A stretch of DNA of 47,125 nt. Source: Isosphaera sp. GTDB lineage: Bacteria; Planctomycetota; Planctomycetia; Gemmatales; Gemmataceae. This document shows, in pieces, positions 39,374 to 47,125 of this stretch; within the stretch, counting starts at the first letter, position 1, and each line of letters starts with the position of its first letter. A program made the position numbers and the translations under genes. The stretch covers positions 1-47,125 of the forward strand of contig PNKH01000059.1 of assembly GCA_013822345.1 (NCBI GenBank). Direction: 5' to 3'. A model generated the notes under the pieces. The model saw only the letters and a program-made list of their open reading frames with translations. It did not search any database and was not told the DNA's origin.

Positions 39374-40277
39374 GCGGGTCGGCGTCGGCCCCCTTCGGGT
39401 GGAACCGGCGGTGGATCGCCTTCAGCCGGTCCCGGTCGACGTGGGTGTACCGCTGGGTGGTCCGGATCGAGGCGTGGCCGAGCAGCTCCTGCACCGCCCG
39501 CAGGTCGGCCCCGCCGGACAGGAGGTGGGTGGCGAAGCTGTGCCGTAGGGTGTGCGGGCTGGCGGCCGCCGGCAGCCCGGCCCGCCGGCAGTACTTCTTC
39601 ACCACCGCCCACAGGTCGATGCGGGTGAGCGGCCGGCCGGACTTCGACACGAACAGGTGCCCGGACGCGTCGGGGGCCGGTTGGCCGACCAGGTACGCCC
39701 GGAGGGCGTCGACCGCCGGGCCGCCGAGCGGCACCACCCGCTGCTTGCTCCCCTTCCCGGTCGCCCGGCAGAACCCGGCGTCCAGGTACACGTCCGCGGC
39801 CCGCAGCCCGACCACCTCGGACGCCCGGCACCCGGTCGCGTACAGCACCTCCAGGAGCGCCCGGTCGCGGAGGAACAGCCGGTCCCCGGCCTGCGGGGCG
39901 GCGAGCAGCCGGTCGACCGCGGCCGGCGGCAGCACCTGCGGGATCCGCTCCCACAGCTTCGGCGACCCGAGGAGGTCGAGGGCGGCCGCGTCCGCCCGCT
40001 CCTCCAGCCGGAGGAAGCGGTAGAACATCTTGAGGGCCGCGAGGTGCCGGGCGACGCTCGGCGGGGCGAGCCGCTCGTCGTGAAGGAACGCGAGGTACCG
40101 GGCCAGGTCGCGGAGCGTCGGGGTGAGGTACCCGTCGTACCGGACCAGGCCGCACCACCGGGCGAACCGGTCGAGGTCCCGGCCGTACGCCTGGACGGTG
40201 TTGTCCGCCATCCCGCGCTCGGACTGCAGGTACTGGCGGAACGCGGCGATGTCGGCCTGGAGTTCGGACAGCGGCAT
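39348..40277 (-). CDS. Tyrosine recombinase XerC/XerD-like
   Basis: 309 aa, the usual Xer length. The N-terminal SAM-like core-binding domain (DIAAFRQYLQSERGMADNTV, LHDERLAPPSVARHLAALKM) is followed by the catalytic domain with R151 in LYATGCRASEVVGLR, the Lys in GKGSKQRVVPL, HTLRHSFATHLLSGG, LLGHASIRTTQRYTHVDRDR (R-K-H-R-H-Y set complete). Xer proteins resolve chromosome dimers at dif; this is the likely role, but whether it is XerC or XerD cannot be told. It is 2 nt downstream of the rdgB stop, so co-transcribed. It is not part of a visible integrative element. A short Pro-rich tail follows the catalytic Tyr region. There is no att-like repeat around it. Confidence 0.9.
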   Translation of the reverse strand: MPLSELQADIAAFRQYLQSERGMADNTVQAYGRDLDRFARWCGLVRYDGYLTPTLRDLARYLAFLHDERLAPPSVARHLAALKMFYRFLRLEERADAAALDLLGSPKLWERIPQVLPPAAVDRLLAAPQAGDRLFLRDRALLEVLYATGCRASEVVGLRAADVYLDAGFCRATGKGSKQRVVPLGGPAVDALRAYLVGQPAPDASGHLFVSKSGRPLTRIDLWAVVKKYCRRAGLPAAASPHTLRHSFATHLLSGGADLRAVQELLGHASIRTTQRYTHVDRDRLKAIHRRFHPKGADADPPTPSPGTS

Positions 40278-40279
40278 GG

Positions 40280-40888
40280 TCACCTCGGCTCCGACACCAA
40301 CTTCGCCAGCACCGGCCGCAACTGCCGGAACGCCTCGGCCCGGTGGCTCATCGCCCGCTTCACCTCCGGCGGCAGCTCGCCGAACGTCTTGCCGTACTCC
40401 GGCACCAGGAACAGCGGGTCGTACCCGAACCCGCCGGCGCCGCGCGGGCCGTCGGCGATGACCCCGTGGCACCGGCCTTCCACGGACGCCTCGACCTTTC
40501 CGGTGGGGTCGGCGAGGACGGCGGTGCTGACGTAGAAGGCGGCCCGGCCGTCGCCGGTGAGGGCGGCCATCTCGCGGAGCAACCGGGCGTTGTTCGCGGC
40601 GTCGTCGCCGTGGGTGCCGGCGTAACGGGCGGAGTAGACGCCGGGCGCCCCGCCGAGGGCCGGAACGCACAGCCCGCTGTCCTCGCCGAGGACCCAGGTT
40701 CCGAGGGCGGGGGCGAGCTGCGTCGCCTTGAGGGTGGCGTTCCCGACGAACGTGTCCGCCGTCTCCTCGACCTCCGGGGCGTGCGGGTACGGGGTGAGGT
40801 CGGTGAGGTCGAGGCCGAGGTCGCCGAGGAGGTCGAGCATCTCGGCGAGCTTCTTCTTGTTCCGGCTGCCGAGGACGAGGCGGACCAT
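40280..40888 (-). CDS. rdgB: XTP/dITP diphosphatase (non-canonical purine NTP pyrophosphatase)
   Basis: 202 aa from ATG 40888; an in-frame ATG 60 nt upstream would add a Pro-rich extension. Motifs of the Ham1/RdgB family are complete: LVLGSRNKKKLAEM (about 4-17), EETADTFVGNATLKATQLAP, EDSGLCVPALGGAPGVYSAR (metal and substrate pocket), GFGYDPLFLVPEYGKTFGEL and KRAMSHRAEAFRQL. The enzyme hydrolyses dITP, XTP and similar triphosphates to keep them out of DNA and RNA. It precedes the xer gene by 2 nt in the same operon, a pairing with no obvious functional link beyond genome maintenance. Confidence 0.93.
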   Translation of the reverse strand: MVRLVLGSRNKKKLAEMLDLLGDLGLDLTDLTPYPHAPEVEETADTFVGNATLKATQLAPALGTWVLGEDSGLCVPALGGAPGVYSARYAGTHGDDAANNARLLREMAALTGDGRAAFYVSTAVLADPTGKVEASVEGRCHGVIADGPRGAGGFGYDPLFLVPEYGKTFGELPPEVKRAMSHRAEAFRQLRPVLAKLVSEPR

Positions 40889-41012
40889 GCGGCGGTCTCC
40901 GGGCGGGTCGGAAGGATTATCCGCCGCCGGTCGGGGCGGGGGAAGCACGGCGGGGCCGTGACCGCGGGGCCGGGCGGCCGGTGGGGCGAGTCGTTCCGAC
41001 TGCGGGGTCTGT

Positions 41013-41618
41013 TCAGGGGAGGAGGTCGGCGACGCGGACGACCGCGGCCGGGGCGGCGAGCGGGGTGACGGTGTCGGCCGGGCCGAGGGTGAGGTGGGTG
41101 CGGTAGGCGGTGGCCCCGAGCCCGGCCGGGAGCGGGGCCGGGTCGCGGAGCACGTGGAGGAGCGGCCCGTTCAGGTCGACCACCCAGTAGTCGGCGATGC
41201 CGGCCGTCGCGTACCGCTCGGCCTTCTCGGTCAGGTCGATCTGGAGCGTGCTGTCGGACACCTCGACGACCAGGGCCGCGGTCGTGGGGTGCGCGTTGTG
41301 GAACCCCGGGCGGCCGGGCACGACTGCCAGGTCCGGCATCGGGTTGTTGTCCGCATCGAGGTGGAGTGGGGTCTGGATTCGGAACCGCCAGCCGGCCCCG
41401 AACGCCGCCCGGACGGCCTCGGTCAGCACTTCCAAGGCATCGGCGTGCGGCGGGTCCATCGGTCCTTGCTCCCAGATGACCCCGTCGAGGAGGAACGCCC
41501 GCCGGCCGTCGAAGAAGCCGTGGGTGCCGAGGGTGTCGAACTCGACCGCAGTCCACCGCCGGGGCTGCGGGCCGACACGGGCCGGCGCCGGCGGGGTGGG
41601 AAGCGTGAGTGCGGACAT
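41013..41618 (-). CDS. Uma2 family endonuclease-like protein
   Basis: 201 aa. It matches the Uma2 (DUF820) family: FDTLGTHGFFDGRRAFLLDG near the N-terminus, then RIQTPLHLDADNNPMPDLAV, LVVEVSDSTLQIDLTEKAERY and GIADYWVVDLN. The PD-(D/E)XK-like residues are Asp in MPDLAVV, Glu in VVEVSD and Lys in TEKAERY. Cyanobacteria and planctomycetes carry many copies; the biological role is not established, although restriction-like nuclease activity is predicted. It appears single-gene, with 28 nt to the next - strand gene upstream. No cognate methylase is nearby. Confidence 0.9.
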   Translation of the reverse strand: MSALTLPTPPAPARVGPQPRRWTAVEFDTLGTHGFFDGRRAFLLDGVIWEQGPMDPPHADALEVLTEAVRAAFGAGWRFRIQTPLHLDADNNPMPDLAVVPGRPGFHNAHPTTAALVVEVSDSTLQIDLTEKAERYATAGIADYWVVDLNGPLLHVLRDPAPLPAGLGATAYRTHLTLGPADTVTPLAAPAAVVRVADLLP

Positions 41619-41645
41619 GCGTCACCTCCGCGGGCCAGCGTACCG

Positions 41646-42323
41646 TCATTCCTTCCCGAGGACGAGGTCAACCACCCAGCACCCGCGGACGTGGACCTGG
41701 TGCGGGTCGCGGCAGTGGGCCAGGATGCCGTCGGTATCGCACCCGGCGTCCTGGAGGGCGTCCGCCAGGATCGGCATGGCGGCGAAGTCGCGGCCCTCGT
41801 ACATCCCGCGGGCCAGTGACACCGCGGTGTCGGTACGCCAGGCGGGGTCGAGCGCCACCCGGCTCAGGGTACTCCCAAAGACGCACCGCAGGTAATCGGC
41901 GTGGAGCTTCCGCTCGGCGGCCACCGCGCCCACGAGACCCGGTTGGCCGACGCGCCGCCCGGCGGCGACGCACACCATGTCCGACGTCGCGAGGGTGCCC
42001 GAAGCCAACCGCGACACTGCCCGCAGGGCGGCGACCCTCGCCTGCTGGAGCGGGTCGGTACGCCTCAACCACACCTTCCGGATCGCCCCGTCGGCCGCGC
42101 TTTGCCCGAGCATGTACCACTGTGGCGGGGGTTGCGGTTGCTCCGCCCGGTCCGCGACCGCGCGGACGCACTCCAGACACCCGGCGTCGTCGATCAGGTC
42201 GTGAACGCGGGCGACGCAGGCCAGGTCGAAAAACACCCACCGCCGTTTCGAGTCGGGCCGGCCGGTGACGACCCCGCGCATGCGGGCAGGGTTGTCACAT
42301 GCCCGCCACTCCGCCTCGGTCAC
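41646..42323 (-). CDS. Gemmataceae 'MTEAEW' family protein of unknown function
   Basis: 225 aa. It starts MTEAEWRACDNPARM, continues RVHDLIDDAGCLECVRAV and ends RVALDPAWRTDTAVSLARGM, FAAMPILADALQDAGCDTDG, HVRGCWVVDLVLGKE. These phrases are characteristic of a paralogous family that I associate with Gemmata-like planctomycetes. In typical members the N-terminal MTEAEWLxCxDP is followed by an Ala-rich helical middle and the 'PILADALEDAGCD' tail. No catalytic site is known. The Cys/His content (CxxC in CLEC; HCRDPHQVHVRGC) could bind metal, but this is speculation. The stop is 28 nt before the Uma2 start; the gene starts 4 nt after the stop of the dehydratase gene, so they may form one transcript. 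Confidence 0.8.
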   Translation of the reverse strand: MTEAEWRACDNPARMRGVVTGRPDSKRRWVFFDLACVARVHDLIDDAGCLECVRAVADRAEQPQPPPQWYMLGQSAADGAIRKVWLRRTDPLQQARVAALRAVSRLASGTLATSDMVCVAAGRRVGQPGLVGAVAAERKLHADYLRCVFGSTLSRVALDPAWRTDTAVSLARGMYEGRDFAAMPILADALQDAGCDTDGILAHCRDPHQVHVRGCWVVDLVLGKE

Positions 42324-42326
42324 GAT

Positions 42327-44273
<1,947 letters not shown>

Positions 44274-44360
44274 GGGTGGTTCCTGGTCGGTTGGCGGCCG
44301 GTCGCCTTACTTTACACCCCCGGATACCATGTCCCCACCCATCCCCTCCGGAGCCCCCCG

Positions 44361-45533
44361 ATGCGTCGCGTCCTCCCCGCGCTCGCCCTTGCCTTCGCCC
44401 CGCTCGCCGCGGCCCAACCCCCCGCCAAGGTCGGGCCGGCGTTCGAGCAGGAGCCGTTCGGCAAGCTCCCCCCCCGGAAGGACAAGAAGGGGAAGGACGA
44501 GCCGCAGCTGGTCACCCGGTACACCCTGGTCAACCGGAACAACGTCGTCGTGAAGTGCATGGACTACGGGGCGATCGTCACCGAGGTGCGGGTGCCGGAC
44601 AAGAACGGGAAGGTCGCCGACGTGGTCCTCGGGTTCGACACGCTGGACGACTACCTGAAGGGTCACCCGTTCTTCGGGGCGAACGCCGGGCGGTGCGCCA
44701 ACCGGATCGCCGGCGGGAAGTTCACCCTCGACGGCAAAGAGTACACCCTGGCGACGAACAACGGCCCGAACCACCTGCACGGCGGGAAGGAGGGGTTCGA
44801 CAAGAAGCTGTGGAAGAGCGAGCCGTTCCTCGGGGCGACCGGCCCGGGGGTGAAGTTCACCTACACCAGCCCGGACGGCGAGGAGGGCTACCCGGGGAAC
44901 CTGTCCGTCACCATGAGCTACACCCTCACCGACAACAACGAGCTGGTCGTCGACTACCGGGCGACGACCGACAAGCCGACGATCTGCAACCTCGCGCACC
45001 ACAGCTACTTCAACCTGGCCGGGCACAACTCCGGCGACATCCTGGGGCACGAGGCGGAGTTCGCGGCGAAGAACTTCACCCCGACCGACGACACGCTGAT
45101 CCCGACCGGGAAGGTCGAGCCGGCGGCCGGCACCCCGTTCGACTTCACCAAGCGGAAGGCGATCGGGGTCGATCTGAAGAAGGCCGGGGGGAAGCCGCCG
45201 GCGGTCGGGTACGACCTGAACTACGTGCTGGACAAGGGGCAGACGGCCCGGCCGGAGTTCGCCGCCCGGGTGACGGAGCCGAAGAGCGGGCGGGTGCTGG
45301 AGGTGTACACGACGGAGCCGGGGCTGCAGTTCTACACCGGCAACTTCCTGGACGGGTCGAACGTCGGCAAGGGCGGGGCGAAGTACGGGCAGTACGGCGG
45401 GTTCTGCCTGGAGGCGCAGAAGTTCCCGGACTCGGTGAACAAGCCGGAGTGGAAGGACAGGTCGAACGTGGTGCTGCGGCCGGGCGAGACGTACAAGCAG
45501 ACCACGGTGTACACGTTCGACGTGGTGAAGTGA
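44361..45533 (+). CDS. Secreted aldose 1-epimerase (galactose mutarotase)
   Basis: 390 aa with a signal peptide (VLPALALAFAPLAAAQ). A Lys-rich segment (LPPRKDKKGKDEP) precedes the fold. The mutarotase signature is present: GRCANRIAGGKFTLDGKEYT, NGPNHLHGGKEGFDKKLW (catalytic His in NHLHGG), NLAHHSYFNLAGHNSGDILG (second His), and GGFCLEAQKFPDSVNKPEW with the catalytic Glu. It interconverts alpha and beta anomers of aldoses, here outside the cytoplasmic membrane. ATG 44361 is preceded by CCGGAG. It is divergent from the YjhG/YagF-type dehydratase and followed after 2 nt by a palindrome. The symbol galM is withheld because several paralogous epimerases are common in this group. Confidence 0.93.
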   Translation: MRRVLPALALAFAPLAAAQPPAKVGPAFEQEPFGKLPPRKDKKGKDEPQLVTRYTLVNRNNVVVKCMDYGAIVTEVRVPDKNGKVADVVLGFDTLDDYLKGHPFFGANAGRCANRIAGGKFTLDGKEYTLATNNGPNHLHGGKEGFDKKLWKSEPFLGATGPGVKFTYTSPDGEEGYPGNLSVTMSYTLTDNNELVVDYRATTDKPTICNLAHHSYFNLAGHNSGDILGHEAEFAAKNFTPTDDTLIPTGKVEPAAGTPFDFTKRKAIGVDLKKAGGKPPAVGYDLNYVLDKGQTARPEFAARVTEPKSGRVLEVYTTEPGLQFYTGNFLDGSNVGKGGAKYGQYGGFCLEAQKFPDSVNKPEWKDRSNVVLRPGETYKQTTVYTFDVVK

Positions 45534-45535
45534 TT

Positions 45536-45601
45536 CCGTCCGAGCCGGAAGCGTGAGCGACGGTCGATCCGGACCCGTCGCTCGCGCTCCGGCTCGGACG
45601 G
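45536..45601. repeat. Palindromic element, family B (diverged)
   Basis: Arms 45536-45561 and 45577-45601 pair with one mismatch and one single-base bulge. The arm begins CCGTCCGAGCCGGAAGCG and contains GCGTGAGCGAC like family B. It starts 2 nt after the epimerase TGA and ends 9 nt before the coiled-coil gene's stop, tail to tail. Confidence 0.85.
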
Positions 45602-45609
45602 CACCGCCC

Positions 45610-46404
45610 TCACGCCGCCTGCGCCTCGGCCGGGAACGGGACCACGTCCGGGTCGTCCGCCCCGACCCGGTCGGGCGACTCCGGCAGGTCCAGGTCGATG
45701 ACCAGCGCCGCCAGCCGCTCGACCTCCGCCCGCAGCGCCGCCACCTCCGCCGACGGCTCCCGCCCCGCCGCCTCGCGGGCGGCCAGCCGCGCCTGCCACC
45801 CCTCCAGCTCCAGCCGCCGCCGCCACAGGTCGTAGACGTCGGCCCGGCGGCGGGCGTCGGCCCGGATCAGCCGCCGCTCCCGGGCGTCCAACTCCGCCTC
45901 CCGGCGGCACACCTCCCGCGCCAACCCCTCCAACTCGACCACCGTCCGCCGCTCCGCCGCCAGCCACCGGCCGCGGGCGTCGGCCAGCTCCGCCAGTTGC
46001 TCCGCCACCAGCCGCCGGCCGTCGTCCAGGTCGGCCGACTCGGCGTCCAGCGCCGACCGCCGGGCCGCGAGTTCGCCCCGCTCCCGGTCGAGGTGGAGTT
46101 GCTGCAGCGGCCGGTCGGCCGGGGGGAGGTCGGCGGGCCAGGCCGCGGGGACCAGTTCGGCCCGAACGCGGTCGCGGCGGGCGTCGAGGTCGGCCAGCGC
46201 CGCCCGGGCGTTCCCGACGCGCCGCTCGAGCGCGGCCGCCTCCTCGCGGAGCCCGGCGGCGTCGGCCTCGGCCCGGGCCGCCCGCCGCTCCCGGGCGACG
46301 AGGTCGGCCTCCCGGGCGGCGAGCGCCGCCGCCTCTGCGGCGAAGTACCGGCTCGCGGCCGCCCACTCGGCCGCCGCCCGCCGCTCCCGGGTGCCGTTCG
46401 CCAT
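45610..46404 (-). CDS. Alanine/arginine/glutamate-rich coiled-coil protein
   Basis: 264 aa. Nearly the whole chain is heptad-rich alpha helix: EAAALAAREADLVARERRAA, AGLREEAAALERRVGNARAA, REVCRREAELDARERRLIRA, EVAALRAEVERLAALVIDLD. Only the C-terminal 25 residues (PESPDRVGADDPDVVPFPAE) are acidic and non-helical. There is no signal peptide or membrane segment, so it is probably cytoplasmic. Coiled-coil proteins of this kind occur in planctomycetes without an assigned role; structural or scaffold work is possible. High Ala/Arg content partly reflects GC bias, but the a/d Leu/Ala pattern is regular and no stop interrupts the frame. The start is the ATG at 46404. Confidence 0.7.
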   Translation of the reverse strand: MANGTRERRAAAEWAAASRYFAAEAAALAAREADLVARERRAARAEADAAGLREEAAALERRVGNARAALADLDARRDRVRAELVPAAWPADLPPADRPLQQLHLDRERGELAARRSALDAESADLDDGRRLVAEQLAELADARGRWLAAERRTVVELEGLAREVCRREAELDARERRLIRADARRRADVYDLWRRRLELEGWQARLAAREAAGREPSAEVAALRAEVERLAALVIDLDLPESPDRVGADDPDVVPFPAEAQAA

Positions 46405-46559
46405 GCCGGTGTCTCGCGAAGCCGGAAGGTCCCGATCCGGTATCGGCGGGCCGACCGGCGGGCGTGGACGCGGAGGCGGTGGCGCGGGCGGCGGGAGCCG
46501 GACCGGAAATGGAGAACCGGGAGGACTGGCGCGTCCCCCCGGTCCGGCGCGACCGGCGG

Positions 46560-47114
46560 CTACGGCTTCCGCGCCGCCCGTAGCACGGCCGCCGCCCCCT
46601 TCGCCCCCTGCCCCTCCGCCACCGACAGCGCCGTGTTCCCGTCCTTGTCCGCGGCCGTCGGGTCGGCCCCCGCCTCCAGCAGGTACCGGACCACGTCCGC
46701 CCGGTCGGTCAGGGCGGCGAGCATCAGCGCCGTCTTCCCAGACTCGTTCTTCGCGTTCACGTCCGCCCCGGCCTTCACCAGGGCCGTCGCGATCGGCACC
46801 GACCCCTTGAACGCCGCCCCGTCGAGCGCGGCGAACCCCATCGCGTTCCGGTGCGTCAGGTCGACCTTCGGCTGCTTCAGGACCAGGTCGACGGCGTCCG
46901 CGTGCCCGTGGTACACGGCGAGGATCAGGAGGGTGTCGCCGCGGGCGTTGGCGGCGTTCACCGGCTGGCCGGCCCGGAAGTACGCCGCCAGCGTCTTGGT
47001 GTCGCCGTCCCGCGCGGCCTGGAACGCGACCGCCCGCAGCTTCGCCTTGGTGGCGTCGTCGAGGACGACCGGCGGCGGGACGGCGGTGAGCACGGCGAGG
47101 ACGAACGGGACCAT
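46560..47114 (-). CDS. Ankyrin repeat protein, exported
   Basis: 184 aa. A short hydrophobic N-terminus (VPFVLAVLTAVPPPVV) may be a signal peptide. Four to five ankyrin repeats follow from about residue 30: ARDGDTKTLAAYFRAGQPVN, ARGDTLLILAVYHGHADAVD, AMGFAALDGAAFKGSVPIAT, ESGKTALMLAALTDRADVVR, and DGNTALSVAEGQGAKGAAAV. The ..G.T.L..A.......V..LL..GAD.. consensus is clear. Ankyrin proteins bind other proteins; no partner is evident. The start (ATG 47114) is just inside the window edge, so its promoter and upstream neighbour are not visible. Confidence 0.85.
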   Translation of the reverse strand: MVPFVLAVLTAVPPPVVLDDATKAKLRAVAFQAARDGDTKTLAAYFRAGQPVNAANARGDTLLILAVYHGHADAVDLVLKQPKVDLTHRNAMGFAALDGAAFKGSVPIATALVKAGADVNAKNESGKTALMLAALTDRADVVRYLLEAGADPTAADKDGNTALSVAEGQGAKGAAAVLRAARKP

Positions 47115-47125
47115 GGGTCGGCTCC

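Noticed and set aside
39348-40277. Tyrosine recombinase as integrase of a mobile island
   Set aside because: Length and motifs are those of housekeeping Xer proteins, it is operonic with rdgB, and no att repeats or phage genes flank it.

Overview
This 47 kb window is very GC-rich and almost certainly comes from a planctomycete of the Gemmataceae (Gemmata-like; genus not resolvable by eye). The evidence is the gene content: a DUF1549/DUF1553 + DUF1501 + WD40 cluster, a DUF1559 pseudopilin-like protein, a BBP7-type beta-barrel, LEPR-XLL-like N-termini on secreted proteins, a PEP-CTERM tail, a Uma2 nuclease and an 'MTEAEW' family protein. No rRNA, tRNA, CRISPR array, integrase island or complete insertion sequence was seen. 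Most long alternative reading frames are high-GC shadows and are not reported.

Layout. 1-5.6 kb: DUF1549/DUF1553 protein, lipoprotein, Tat-exported DUF1501 protein and WD40 protein, all on +. 5.7-8.2 kb: purM, a small DMT-type membrane protein, and on - a truncated haemoglobin with a Cys/Gly-rich head. 8.5-13.3 kb: a NatB-like ABC-2 permease, then a tightly overlapping operon of an osmoprotectant-type ABC ATPase, a fused permease/binding protein and a Rieske oxygenase, which reads as import and demethylation of a quaternary amine. 13.3-20.4 kb: surface proteins (DUF4347/cadherin-like giant, DUF1559 protein, two related choice-of-anchor-M proteins). 20.4-25.3 kb, mostly -: DUF2330-like protein, relics of a DUF1559/lipoprotein cassette, a zinc-ribbon membrane protein, a LamG relic and a BBP7 porin-like protein. 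25.6-35.3 kb: a fused FAD/Fe-S dehydrogenase, a frameshifted DUF6941-like gene with a tiny partner, a parvulin lipoprotein, an unknown secreted protein and mfd. 35.7-47.1 kb: an ABC ATPase, hisG, a retropepsin-like protein with a small partner, a zinc-ribbon protein, rdgB-xerC, Uma2, an unknown protein, a YjhG/YagF-type sugar-acid dehydratase divergent from a secreted aldose 1-epimerase, a coiled-coil protein and an ankyrin protein.

The most unusual signal is not a gene. About twenty long, near-perfect palindromes (arms 17-47 bp) in several sequence families are scattered through the window. Most lie between genes, often within a few bases of a stop codon. Five lie in frame inside conserved enzymes: three in the FAD/Fe-S dehydrogenase and two in Mfd, where they add about 20-30 residues each. 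In the best-sampled family the eight arms are identical while the loops differ, and the arms occur in both inside-out topologies. The mobile or copied unit therefore seems to be a single arm of about 29 nt rather than the whole hairpin. The in-frame habit resembles Rickettsia palindromic elements, but the sequences and host are unrelated. Some arms are built of degenerate 7- or 8-nt repeats. No RAYT-type transposase that could explain them is visible in the window.
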